Below the pieces are notes generated by a model. That model did no database searches, was not told where the DNA came from, and saw only the letters and a list, made by a program, of their open reading frames with translations. Below, piece by piece: positions 19,475 to 30,475 of a stretch of DNA of 64,000 bases; the stretch's first letter is position 1; each line of letters begins with the position of its first letter. The DNA is from Favolaschia claudopus (Eukaryota; Basidiomycota; Agaricomycetes; Agaricales; Mycenaceae): assembly GCA_037176885.1 (NCBI GenBank), contig JAWWNJ010000027.1:1-64000 (forward strand), in the 5' to 3' direction. Position numbers and translations under genes: made by a program.

Positions 19475-20948
19475 AGCGCGCGGTACGGATGCCTCTTGAT
19501 CCGGTACCACCACCTGCTCCGAGACCACTATCCAGAACCTTCATAAACTCATCTACGCTGTTACCCTCCCGAAGACCAAGAATGCTAGAACTTGCTCCGT
19601 TCCACTTGCTAACATTCGAGCGCTTGCCGCCGCACTTGTACAGCAGCCTGCTGCCCACTCTAATACCTCCCGCATCGACTCCTTGACCACAAAACTCGAC
19701 ACCATCATGACCAAATTAGAATCCCTACCCAATCTAGCCACCCAAACCACTCCCTCATCCACCACTTCCCCAGACAACTTGAAATCCTATGCTTCTGTCG
19801 CCGCCGGCTCACCCGCCACGTCATTGGCCCCTTCCCACGCCACCCGTGATACATCACGTGATCTTATATTGACCCCTAAAGATCGCCTCCATAAGGCATT
19901 CGCCAACGACACCCACTTCGCAATCCAACAGCAGTTCAATGCACTGATGAATCAGATGGAGTTTGACTCCCCTGTCCATCCATCCGCCCGTGCGGTTGCG
20001 AAATATCGCATTGGAGACATCCGTCTCACCCTCACGGGAGTCGACGAGGTGAACGTCCTTCGGGACTTTCTCGACGACTGGCTGCCTGCATTCTCCAGTC
20101 TCCTCCAGCTTCGTTCTCCCTCCTTTGCAGTCGTCATCCATCGTGTGCCCACTGATTTCAATGTTGGTAATGGCACAGTGGATGCAGACAATGACTCGTG
20201 GGAGAATGACATCTTGGAGCTGGCAGACGCGAATGAAATGGACCATCAGAACTTGGTCCGTGTTCGTTGGATTGGACGCCGATCCAGCGAGCAGGTCCGA
20301 AAGACCAAGAAATTTTCCTCACTGGTCCTACACTTCAATGACCTGGATGTAGCGAACTATTTCATCACAAGCAAGCTCGCTCTCCATGGCCACCTTCATC
20401 GCACGGAGAAGTACTGCCCTCAGCCCCTCCAATGCTTTAACTGCTACCGATTTGGACACATTGCTGCGCAGTGTAAACGCTCTGCTGTTTGCGGCACCTG
20501 CGCTTCCGACCACCCCACCTCCAACTGCCACTGCCCACATAAAACTCCCTGTCGCACCAATGCTGCTGGATGCTCCCACATCGTGCTCAAATGCGCCCTT
20601 CGGGGATGCGGCGGGCAGCACCGATCCACCGATCCTGCATGTCCCGTCCGTCAGTCGATTCTTCTTCGCATCGCGGCCGAGCACCATGCATCGGGGCCGT
20701 TGTTCCCTAGTCCGGAGTAACTCTCCCGATGCCAATCCCTGCCCTCTCCCTCTTGCATTTGCACCCTCATGTTTTCACAATCTTCCTGCGCTCCCTCACC
20801 CCCGGGATTACTCCTTATTAAACCCATGAAAACCACTCCCACCCATATACAATCGATAGTAGAAATCTCATGTTTAGAGTAGCATCATACACCGTAAACG
20901 GTGTGCAGTTACTATAAAAATGGAAATTTATTATTAAGCGCGCGGTAC
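19474..20948 (+). mobile_element. ORF1-only LINE copy with 13-bp target duplication
   Basis: The segment 19487-20935 is flanked by AAGCGCGCGGTAC at 19474-19486 and 20936-20948, a long duplication typical of target-primed reverse transcription. Its 3' end is A/T-rich (AAATTTATTATT). It holds ORF1 and a 215-bp tail, but no endonuclease or reverse transcriptase. Confidence 0.8.
19500..20720 (+). CDS. LINE ORF1 (Gag-like, zinc knuckles), 5'-truncated
   Basis: The frame is open from the element's 5' side (first ATG at 19707). The N-terminal part reads RIDSLTTKLDTIMTKLES, a short possible coiled coil. The middle (around 19850-20380) is a folded-looking region with RDFLDDWLPAFSSLLQLRSP. The C-terminus has knuckles CFNCYRFGHIAAQC and CGTCASDHPTSNC plus further Cys/His pairs, the usual end of fungal non-LTR ORF1 proteins that bind the element RNA. 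The stop at 20720 is followed by a short tail, not by ORF2. The reading frame is uninterrupted, unlike the other dead copies nearby. Confidence 0.8.
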   Translation, partial: SGTTTCSETTIQNLHKLIYAVTLPKTKNARTCSVPLANIRALAAALVQQPAAHSNTSRIDSLTTKLDTIMTKLESLPNLATQTTPSSTTSPDNLKSYASVAAGSPATSLAPSHATRDTSRDLILTPKDRLHKAFANDTHFAIQQQFNALMNQMEFDSPVHPSARAVAKYRIGDIRLTLTGVDEVNVLRDFLDDWLPAFSSLLQLRSPSFAVVIHRVPTDFNVGNGTVDADNDSWENDILELADANEMDHQNLVRVRWIGRRSSEQVRKTKKFSSLVLHFNDLDVANYFITSKLALHGHLHRTEKYCPQPLQCFNCYRFGHIAAQCKRSAVCGTCASDHPTSNCHCPHKTPCRTNAAGCSHIVLKCALRGCGGQHRSTDPACPVRQSILLRIAAEHHASGPLFPSPE

Positions 20949-21130
20949 TAAATGCAAGAGGAATGCCGCAGTGGCTGCAGATTTCGCCACCCAGCCACGG
21001 AGGATTCACTCCTTTTATGATGTTTAGCATATATTTATTTATTTGCGAGGACAGGTTGAAAAAAGAGATATAGATGCTGGTGGAGATCATGACGCAAATG
21101 GATTTTGGCGTACGGTCGCTCGAAATCCAT

Positions 21131-21574
21131 TGTCGCTTCATTCATTCTATATTCCACATGGGACAGCCGTAGTTGTGTGCGGGTGAGGAGAAGACAGCCG
21201 GTGGAATCTAACCGGCTGATCTCCTGGTCGTGGGCGAAGGGATGCGCGAGAAGGCACCCCAACGCCCACTCTACGCACTGCCCCACAATAAATACGACAA
21301 AAAACAAATTCTAAGACTATAAGGCTGGCATTTGGCTGGCATGGAAACAAACTTGAACTTGAGCATGCGGAATCCCAATACTGTCAAAAATCAAGGGTGA
21401 GGTGGGTGGGCGAGAGAAAGGCTTGACGCTTCGCAGGACACAGTCAGCGCAGAGAGCTTGAGCGCGTCGTGCCGTGTGTCGGTCATGGAAGTCGGGAGGA
21501 GGAGCGTCACGTCACACGTCACTCCGCTGGTCACAAGACATTGCACTCCTCTCACAGGCTCAGAAGTGCGCCCA
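21131..21574. mobile_element. Short derivative of the composite (444 bp)
   Basis: Consists of the left end (21131-21259), 151 bp, and the right end (21411-21574). It looks like an internal deletion product of the long partner. Confidence 0.7.
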
Positions 21575-23659
21575 TCTTGTGACTGTCGCTTCATTCATTC
21601 TATATTCCACATGGGACAGCCGTAGTTGTGTGCGGGTGAGGAGAAGACAGCCGGTGGAATCTAACCGGCTGATCTCCTGGTCGTGGGCGAAGGGATGCGC
21701 GAGAAGGCACCCAAAGGAAAAAGACGCCAGGCGAGGGCATCTCCAGAGACCACGACTAACCCAAAAGAAGGCGGCTGATGACATTCCCTATGGCTTGAGA
21801 TCGCACTACAAGTAATAGATGAAATATTTTGAAGTTCCATGGGACTTGGAATGTCAACGTAGAAGTAAATTCCGAACAGGCTAAGCTGGTAAATTTTATT
21901 TGACGCAGGAGTGGCGATTAGAACGGAATCACAGTCGTATAACCTCCTCAAATAAATGAGAACAGCCGGGCCAAGGCAAAGGCCAATAATTTGAACTGAG
22001 ATTAATGAGCGGGATGGAAAGAGCGCAAATACCACCTAATCAAAGATTTGTGGACCCGAAGCGGGACTTCGGCCTCAGTATGCACAGTTATAATATGGTT
22101 GATGTTGGCAGAGTAGATAGCACAACTAGCAGAGATTGAGGTAACGCGCTCGAATTGATCGGAGCTTCAAACAGGTCATGAGAGGGAATTGGAGGCGAAT
22201 CTTTAATAATCATTAGTGTCTTGAAATGGCATATTCGAGCCACGACGATTTTTAAATCGGCAAAGAATTCCTCGATCTGTGAAAAATACAGGAGAATTTG
22301 TGGGAAGGATGGATGTTATATAACCAGGTCCGCGATAAGGCCCAGAAGACTCCCAAGTTTCAAACCCGAGTGCGAATTTGAGAATAAATTGGCAGGGCAG
22401 GTACTTCAAACAATTTCCGAATTGTTACCAGCGAGGCAAATGACTATGACCAGGTTTTACGGTGGAGCTATCAAACCCGATCCAATAATTTTATGGATAT
22501 GGGGTAGAAACAGGACATGTATTATAGCTGTCCTCTTTGCAAAGTAAATAGGAACTGGATGAGAAATATAAGAAAGAAACCCGCACGAAGCGGACACATA
22601 GTCGAACATTTTAGAACGGTTTACTACGAGGCATTCGGAATCCAACACAGAAGTGATATCGAACCGGGAACAAGAATTCGACGGATATCAGATATAAAAA
22701 CAGTCTTAAGCCAGACTCGAGTCAGTATTAGGAACAGTAAAAAGTGGTAGCCGCCCATGAAAGCAATACACATCGAATAAATTCCGAGTCGGCAGAGCAT
22801 TTTATAAGTCAGACGAATGAAGGTGAGCAACATAAGCTCTAGTAATGGGACGACTTGAAATGAAATAGAGAAGATCCAAGCCTACTTCGAGAAGTTGGAC
22901 GGGGAATTGTGCTGTTGGCATAAGTATTTGGCGTAGTCTGTCGGTCAAATTCAATGGTTGAGAGCGTAAGCGGGCACTCATAATTTAAGGCAATTTTTGA
23001 GCCAATCAATCCGAGGAACGAGACCGCGGTTGTCCAGATAAAAGGTCAGTGGAAATAGGATGAGTATTTGGTACGAGGACTGTGATCGGGGGTCGATATT
23101 AGGGACGAAAACTATTAAGCATGCAAAATGAATTGACTAGAAAGGACGGAGCTTCGACCGAAATTAGGACGAGGGTGGTGATTATTATTCCAAGAAAAGA
23201 GTCAGTGTTAACGCCCACATTGATGTTGAACATGGACTCAGTAACCAGTGTTATGGTTTGCCTCGAAGTAGATAGATTAAACATTGAAAGCAGAACCATG
23301 AATTGAGTAAGTCCGAGCTGGACATCGAAACCGCTATGGAGTCGAAAGAATTGAACAAATACGACTCGGAGGCAAGTATACTGAGCAAAACCACGCAGCA
23401 TGGTTCGGAATCAAAGCAACTTATGAATGTACCAACGGCATCGAGCGTTAGAATGTGGAGTTATCTAAATTACTGTTCGTATTCAATTTATCGAAGGCTC
23501 GTATCTCGAGTGGTCAGATAAGAAGCCTAGACTTCATGTTATGTTCGCCTCAAAGCGAAGATATAATTTTAGGGAGGCATTTAGACCGAGAATGACAGCG
23601 CCCCGGCTTGAGCATACAGTTGCAAAATCACCCTCCACATAGTAAGCGTGAGCGGGAAG

Positions 23660-23713
23660 GCAAGAGCTTTTGGGCTCCACCGAAGCCTATGGGTTATGGC
23701 AGCTTTGACTGTA
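23660..23713. mobile_element. Partial copy of the 170-bp MITE family
   Basis: One end only, reading GCCTATGGGTTATGGCAGC and TTTGACTGTA. It matches the right ends at 31203-31372 and 45659-45828. Confidence 0.6.
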
Positions 23714-24859
23714 TACTGACTCTGAACCCAGGCTGGTAACCGAAGATGCGAGAAAACCAACAAATGAAAATCATAGATCGTAAATTCTCCGGGTACGAAT
23801 TAATGTGAATAAATTCGCACTACATGATGCAAAATTGTAGATATAGCGGTCGAATAGCAGAATTCACCCGTTCACAGAAGTTATGAAGACAGAGCCTCAT
23901 TGAAACCTGAGCAATTCAAGATGCCAGGAATGTACGTTCACATGAATGAAATGATTGAGCTCGAAGGAATCAAAACAGTACGCCTCGAGGATCAAGGTGA
24001 ACAGTAGCATTCATCTGCAGGACCCAGTTATTCGCAGTAAATATTGCGGGGAAGCAAACATGCTGGTCGAAAGAACATGACTGAGATTCGGATTAATCAA
24101 GCGCCTTCCTATCAAGAATCCGAACGTGTGCTCGAAGACGCAGAAACCGAAATGCCGGCACAAAGTGTAGGTGGACAGGAAATTAAAACAGGAAGGAAAA
24201 AGCGAAGCTTAATTGAGACGCTCGATAGAAGTATGTATTAGCGGAAGATTATAACGGGATGGAAAGCCGCGGAAGAAAGCGAGTATATTTAGATGCTCAT
24301 GAGACTGCAGAAAAATTAGGGAGGTAACACAAATAAAGGGCTGAGATGTAAGACTCGATACGGAGATAGAAATGTAGGTTGGATGACACGCAGAAGATTA
24401 TCGACCAAGAAGATCCGATAAAAGATCGAAAGCGCAAATGTGCAACTCTCTGTATGTGTTTCCGAGTTGCGGAGAGGATGAGAATCTAGGGACTCCCAAA
24501 ACTGCTCGAATGGGAAGTATTCCATTCCAAGCATGTAGTGCCACAAACAGCTCGGGATTACTTATCGAAGAAATGTCATGTTGAATATGAATGTGGGTTG
24601 CAGTAAATCTCCGTACAGACCGCTAGGATTAATGACGGATAGGATTAATGACATGAGCCGTTGATACACAAAAATCAGAAGCAGTTTCAGGCGCCGCAGA
24701 GCAAGTTAAATGTGCCCGTGAAGATGTTAGACCCAGCGGCTTGTAACCGCTTAGTACATGTGGGCACAAAGGTAATCACAACTTGAAGGATATCGAGACC
24801 ACGTTGAACGACAATAAAGGTCGGGTATCGAGGCGTGGGGGCGAAATGGGAGACGCATT

Positions 24860-25390
24860 TAGGCGCAAAATCATGGGGATGTAACCCTAAAGCCCGTCCG
24901 GATGTAACGCGCATGAAGGCGCGGGTATGAAATTGGAGGCGCAAAATTGTGGGGATGTAACCCTAAAACCCGTCCGGATATAACGGCTCAGCGCATGAAG
25001 GCGTGGGTATGAAATTGGAGGCGCATGTAGGCGCAAAATTGTGGGGATGTAACCCTAAAACCCGTCCGGATGTAACGGCTCTGCGCATGTAGGCGCGGGT
25101 ATGAAGTGGGAGGCGCAATATTTAAGCGCAGAATCGTGGGGATGTAACCCTAAAACCCGTCCGGATGTAACGGCTCTGCGCATGTAGGCGCGGGTATGAA
25201 GTGGGAAGCGCAATATTTAGGCGCAAAATCGTGGGGATGTAACCCTAAAACCCGTCCGGATATAACGGCTCTGCGCATGTAGGCGCGGGTATGAAGTGGG
25301 AAGCGCAATATTTAGGCGCAAAATCGTGGGGATGTAACCCTAAAACCCGTCCGGATATAACGGCTCGGGGCATGTAGGCGCGGGTATGAA
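24860..25390. repeat. 95-bp minisatellite, about six copies
   Basis: The block GTGGGGATGTAACCCTAA recurs at spacings of 76, 92, 95, 95 and 95 bp. Each unit also holds ACCCGTCCGGAT and GGCGCGGGTATGAA. The ACCCTAA inside each unit is telomere-like but isolated. Confidence 0.85.
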
Positions 25391-25684
25391 ACGTCGTATT
25401 AGCAAGTGCACGTAGTGATTGAATGATGAAATGCATTTGTGAAGGGGTGGGGAGAGGGAGAAAATAATCGGAAGATGAATGCATCCATAATGAGATCAAT
25501 TATTGAAAGGTAGGAAGGATAATATACAATGGGGGGATGGAATGGACTGAGAAAGAATGAGGGCATGAAGACTCACCCGAACTATTCCTACGCTGGTCTT
25601 GACGCAAAACTAAGCCAAAAATCCCCAAGTCGACAGCGTCTGACTTGACACAGGGGTAGCCTAAACCGCAAAGGAGAGAAGCAG

Positions 25685-26333
25685 TACTGTAGCACTTTGT
25701 ATGGGTGAAACAGACCCTCGAGCGTGACTGGAAACGCTACGCATGGAAACCAGAAACGGCCTCAGCGTTATGCGTGACATCATAGAATTTTGAAAACGGG
25801 CGGGCAAACACCGATAAAATCTATTTCCAAACGTTGAACGGATTCTGGGCAATTTTTAGCCCTCGTTTATGCTTTCTTTGTATCCATAGCCCTTTGTGAT
25901 TGCATTTTTCCTGTTACGGGCTCCGTAATACACTTTTTTTTTTTTTTTTTTTTCATGAACACTGCGCCGTGGCGCACGCTCAGACACCTAATTTACTAAA
26001 CCAGCGACGGGTCCACCACAAGCCCTCTTCGAGCGACTAGTTAAACTACCTCGGCCAGCTTCTGGTACACCTTCCCAGCACCTTGCCCGTGGTTTCCGAT
26101 GCACCGTACCGGTTCTATCTTGACAAGATTGTAGAGACTGATTGAGTGCAGTGAGGAGGAGGAGGGTTATAGCAGTAGATTCAGCTAGATTTTACAGCCA
26201 GAAACATGATAATTCGACATCTTTGTATGTCACGCAGTCCTCAGGGAAACCACCCGACCGTTATGCGTTACCGTTGAAACGAAACAGGGCGGGCGTTACG
26301 CGTTACGTTTCACCCATACAAAGTGCTACAGTA
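25685..26333. mobile_element. MITE, 649 bp, TA-flanked
   Basis: Perfect inverted ends of about 25 bp start CTGTAGCACTTTGTATGG. TA on both sides. A T20 run lies inside at 25934-25953. Non-coding. Confidence 0.8.
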
Positions 26334-26663
26334 TGGTCGAAAAGAGAGACAATCTCTCCCGGAAACAATAACGAGAAGTAGTCGTCTGTGAGATTTCAGC
26401 CTGAGGCAGCCAGGCTGATATTTCGGCCCCTAAGTGAAATCCGAAACAGAGGGCGAAGAGCAGCAGGCTAGGTAAGCGGAGCAAGAATGACGAGAGAAAG
26501 GCTTGACGCTTCGCAGGACACAGTCAGCGCAGAGAGCTTGAGCGCGTCGTGCCGTGTGTCGGTCATGGAAGTCGGGAGGAGGAGCGTCACGTCACACGTC
26601 ACTCCGCTGGTCACAAGACATTGCACTCCTCTCACAGGCTCAGAAGTGCGCCCAGAAATCCAT

Positions 26664-27829
26664 CTGCGTCATACCGACACGGCTCCAATTTTCTTTGGGG
26701 GACGAGAGCTTTCCCAATTTGGAACCGCGAAACCGGAAACACCCGACACAAAAATATGCCGGTACAGATGTATTACATCACCTGTTACATCTGTGACATC
26801 AGCCGAGGCCTCGGCAGACCTCGCCGTGTGCTCTGTGGTCAATGCCGGTCATTTTCGTTTTTGGGCAGCAGTGTTTGATGCATTTGATGGCCTCACAGGC
26901 CGACTGATACATATCAGCTGGCCGTGTTTTCGTTTTCGTTTTTCGTTTATACCGGGCGAATTTTTTGATATCAAACATTGTGAGATTATCTTCCTCATCG
27001 CGGTTAACGGAAGGTTTCGAGAGAGAATCGGGAATTGGAATTCCGAAATCAGGTCCTGTAGCCTCAAGAACTGTTTTTCTGGATCGTTGACCGTAATTCG
27101 GAGAAACTGTGCATGGTCGGTAACAAAACGAACCGGCACCATTGGAATACATTCAGGCTGAGGGCCAATGATGGTAGATCAGAATTACGACACAAGCACA
27201 ATTGGGATTGATGAGGAATGTCAAGGAATGCAAATGAACATCTCAGAACACAAGTGCAAGCTGATCTTGAAGAAAAACAGGAACGAGCCATTTTCCTTAG
27301 GATTCAAAGTCAAACGTAAAGACGGCAAATTCAAGGATTCATTAGCAAGGAAATAAAAGGATTCCTTGGGAGGGCTCAGGATTTACTGGGAACAGCAAGG
27401 AATCGCAAGGATTGATTGGGAATCACAATGATTGCTGAGGGACCAAGTATAAGTCGGTATCTTGTCCGGTATCGGCCACCAAAGATGAGACCTGGGGGTG
27501 GCCGGTGGTCAGATATTTTTCATTAAACCTCTTGCGCAAGCCTTATGAGGCCGTGTAAGGCTCGGTAGACCTTATAACACTACAATGATTGCCGGAATCC
27601 ATGCACAAAGTGAGCACAAGAACCCTGCACGTCACGATTCCAGATTCCTCGTGTCTTGTGCTGATCCAACGAATTAGACAAATACTCCAAGAAATTTGAT
27701 TCCACCCTGAATGAACTTCAGTGAATCTAGTAGGGATCAACATTCAACATTTCTGCTGATTGAGTTTCTGGTGCATAACTGCGGAAGATTACCTTAGGAA
27801 TCAGGGTTACGCCTCAAATCATCGACAGC
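26664..27829. other. Region without recognised gene
   Basis: A minus-strand frame near 27140-26990 (PVRFVTDHAQFLRITVNDPE) could be an exon of an unknown gene. 27350-27440 has loose repeats of CAAGGATT/TGGGAATC type. Nothing else is convincing. Confidence 0.3.
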
Positions 27830-29063
27830 CTACAAAGTCCGATTCCAGCCCTGCTCGTCCACGTCATACACCCATCGTTGTTCGTCTGCCCAGAACGTTA
27901 CATAAATGGGAATAGAAAAACTCAATGCTCCGAAACACACCTAATTCAACAGACCGAAGAGTCTTACATACGTCATGCCAACCACAAATGATTTGAGCTT
28001 GTTCTCGTTTGTTGATCGGGCGGCTGTTCTCCACCACCTTTGCACCCAATTTTAACGCCTCGAGCTTGGAGAATTTGAGGAGCTGAGCTGATATCGCTTG
28101 CACATCGTCATTCTTGACAGAATGCATGAGCAGAAAATCGTTATCTTAGTAGTGGCAGACTCACGGCGGAGATGCGAAGAGGGCGGAAAGAACCAGAATT
28201 GAGAGACAGCGTTTGGACGCATGGCAAGAGGGTGACGATTTGGGCGAGGACGTTTCCAACATTATCTGCACCATATGATGCGCCGGAGACAGCGAGGCTT
28301 TTGATTCTTTGCGGGCCCAGTGGCCATGGCCGCATGAGTTGCGAGTCAAGCGCGGCATCCCTGATGTCGATCCGTAAGCAAGTTAAGGGACATGTCAATC
28401 CCAGATCGAAGAGAGGAAGGAGGGATGTAGGTACGTCGAGGCTCTGAAGCAGGGGAAGGTGTATGGTTCGAGCGGAGAGGTCGAGCGGCTTGATCAAGGC
28501 GGGAGATACAACCAGAAGATGGACCAAGGTTGATTTGTGTCGCAGAACAAAGTCCAGCAAAGGGTCGAGATTCTGGGCATACAGGCTCGTATGAAATGTG
28601 TTGAGACGTCCGAAGTGGCCGTTCGCAAGGAGCGGACCAAAGTCAAAGAAACGCGTAAGCCTGATATCGAGCGTTTCTAGGTTCAAGAAACGAAGGATGC
28701 ACTCTGTGATGTCCGATGCCAATCGCGGGGAAATTGTGCTGCTAACTAGGTTATTAGTCAGGTTCAATACAGCAAGAAGCGGGTGTACTCGTAGGCATTT
28801 CCAGGGAGAGCGACCTGTCTCACAAGATGTGGGGCATTTTTTTTCTTCATTGTGCGCAGAAATCCCTGGAGGTGCGACACACTGTTGAAGGAGACGCATC
28901 GATAGAGAATCGGTATGGCAATGCTGTGAACGGACCACGAGCAGCGACAGACGGTGGCTAAGTGTCTTGGAACTAGATATCGAAGAATGTCGTCCAGAAG
29001 CTCATTGGGAATTCTGGGAGAGGGGAATTTGGCGGCGATAGTCGCCCTGCGAGTGAGGACCAA
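27830..29063 (-). CDS. F-box protein with leucine-rich-like repeats, four exons
   Basis: I read exons 29063-28789, 28741-28165, 28112-27941 and 27885-27830. The introns are 47, 52 and 55 nt; the first contains the branch sequence CTGACTAATAAC, and donors are GTACAC, GTGAGT and GTGTGT. The product is 359 residues. Residues about 17-60 form an F-box (IPNELLDDILRYLVPRHLA, then CRCSWSVHSIAIPILYRCV), the part that binds Skp1 in SCF ubiquitin ligases. The rest has Leu-spaced strands such as FLNLETLDIRLTRF and LPCVQTLSLNSGSFRPL, and ends WVYDVDEQGWNRTL, a tail usual in this basidiomycete family. All splices keep the frame, so it looks intact. The substrate is unknown. Confidence 0.78.
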
Positions 29064-29133
29064 TGACAGTGGGTCACTGTCCGACCATGCAGGAAAGAAG
29101 CTGGAGTCATGTGATCCGCAACGTGTCCTATCC

Positions 29134-29720
29134 TACAGTGGCGGCGCCATCTGATGCCACCCCCAAAAAATTGATGTGACCCCAATTGACTCCACTTGCA
29201 TCAAATGTTCCAGAAATAGGCTGTTCTATTTTTAGGGGTGGCATCAGATCCCGCCGCCACTAGGACCTCTGTTCATCCCTTTGGAGGCCAGATCCCGGAT
29301 CGGCCCAAACCCCGACTTTTTGTCCGAACCGGTTTTGGGTCAGATTGGGGGTTTTTTGTCCGAACCGGATGCAGCCTAGCATGCCGTAAGTCCCCAAAAG
29401 CGGGTGATTTCTGGCCTTCCGCCATCAAAAATGCTCGATTTTTCTTCCCGAGCTGTTTTTTGCGCTCTTTCAACCAAATTTAGCGATTTTCTCGACGGGT
29501 TTCGAGAAATTTGCTTTTTCCTCGACCTTCGGCTTGTCCTCGGCCAACTCAACCCTCTGCGACAGCCGGACCTTTGTCCGAACCGGATCTAGGTACCCTG
29601 GCTCTCTCCCACCAAATTTTGTCCGAACGGCATCTAGGCTTCCCGGCCCTGCCCCACCAAAATTTGTCCGAACCGGGATCTGGCATTGATAGGGATAAAC
29701 AGAGGTCCTCCGCCACTGTA
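29134..29720. mobile_element. Nested foldback element with CAGTGGCGG ends
   Basis: Outer ends are TA-CAGTGGCGG at 29134 and CCGCCACTG-TA at 29720, followed inward by AGGACCTCTGTTYATCCCT in inverted orientation. The left end is split by a ~115-bp hairpin (29145-29260) whose arms read CTGATGCCACCCC/GGGGTGGCATCAG. The interior repeats TTTGTCCGAACCGG blocks. Confidence 0.65.
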
Positions 29721-29810
29721 CTTGTACTTGAAAAGAGGGCCAGGCCATCAGTTTTGACAGAAAGTCACGGGGTCAATGTCGAGATGTTGAGATCGTACTA
29801 GACGTCGCGA

Positions 29811-30475
29811 GCGGAGCGAGCGCAGCGGGGTTTGGGGCGGCCAGCCCCAACAAGCTGTGTGACCGAACGGAGGGAGGCCGGCGAGCGCAGCGAGTCGGCC
29901 GTGCCGGAGGCAGGGAGCTAAAGCTTTTTTTTTCCTATACATGAAAACACAAGGTGACGTTAGTAACGTGACTTTTGACAGAAAGTAACGTGCTTTTTGA
30001 CAGAAAATCACGGGTTCCCCGGCGCCGCGCGCCGGCGAGTGCAGCGAGCGGCAGTGCGACGCCGCGGGCACGGAATCCAGCAAAAAAATTAAACCGGGGT
30101 TTGGGGCGGAGCCCCGACAAGCTGTGCACCAGCCGTAGGGAGGGACGCGAGCGCACGGCCCTGCCGAAGGCGGGGTGCTTAAGCTTGTTGTACATGAAAA
30201 CACAAGGATCAGCTCACGTGAAAAGTAACGTGACTTTGACACGAAACCACGGGACCATGTCGAGATGTCGCTGCCGGCTGTCGAGATGTTGCTCCCGGTT
30301 CCCACGAACCTTCCCGACGCGAGCGGTAGTGCGGCGCCGAGGGCATGCAATCCAGCAAGAAAAAAACTCGCGGGGTTTGGGGCGGAGCCCCGACAAGCTG
30401 TGCACTAGCCGTAGGGAGGGACGCGAGCGCAGCGAGCCGGCCCTGCCGAAGGCGGGGTGCTTAAGCTTGTTGGTA
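29811..30475. repeat. GC-rich repeat, three diverged copies
   Basis: Copies near 29811-29935, 30040-30190 and 30315-30475 share GGGGTTTGGGGCGG, CAAGCTGTG and GCGAGCGCAGCGAG, and end TAAGCTT. Between them recur TTGACAGAAAGTAACGTG-like and TGTCGAGATGT blocks, giving a unit of about 230-270 bp. Open frames here are artefacts of high GC. Confidence 0.7.

Larger units (their letters stand above)
21131..26654. mobile_element. Composite element with 9-bp target duplication
   Basis: It is flanked by GAAATCCAT at 21122-21130 and 26655-26663. Inside are two elements with the same ends: 21131-21574 and 21584-26654, separated by the 9 bases TCTTGTGAC. Both start TGTCGCTTCATTC (129 bp shared) and both end with the same 164 bp (...AAGTGCGCCCA). 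A 9-bp duplication points to a Mutator-like group; inverted ends are minimal (TGTCGC/TGGGCGC). No transposase is visible. Confidence 0.7.
21584..26654. mobile_element. Long partner of the composite (5.07 kb), non-coding interior
   Basis: Left end 21584-21712, right end 26491-26654. The 4.8-kb interior has no frame over 110 codons. From about 21,800 to 24,650 the + strand is purine-rich with many GAA/AGA runs, so it may be decayed coding sequence. It also carries a partial MITE (23660-23713), a minisatellite, and a complete MITE at 25685. Confidence 0.65.

Noticed and set aside
21131..21574. Solo LTR (TG...CA ends)
   Set aside because: The flanking duplication is 9 bp, longer than retroviral-type integrases produce, and the second copy of the ends encloses 4.8 kb without LTR structure.
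25934..25953. Poly(T) run as tail of a minus-strand SINE (also 40298-40319)
   Set aside because: No tRNA-like head or target duplication could be found beside either run.
21131..26654. Second DIRS-like element with split direct repeats
   Set aside because: The repeat order is similar to 9649-12781, but 9-bp duplications and a different 9-mer at the joint fit transposase cutting, and no RT is present.
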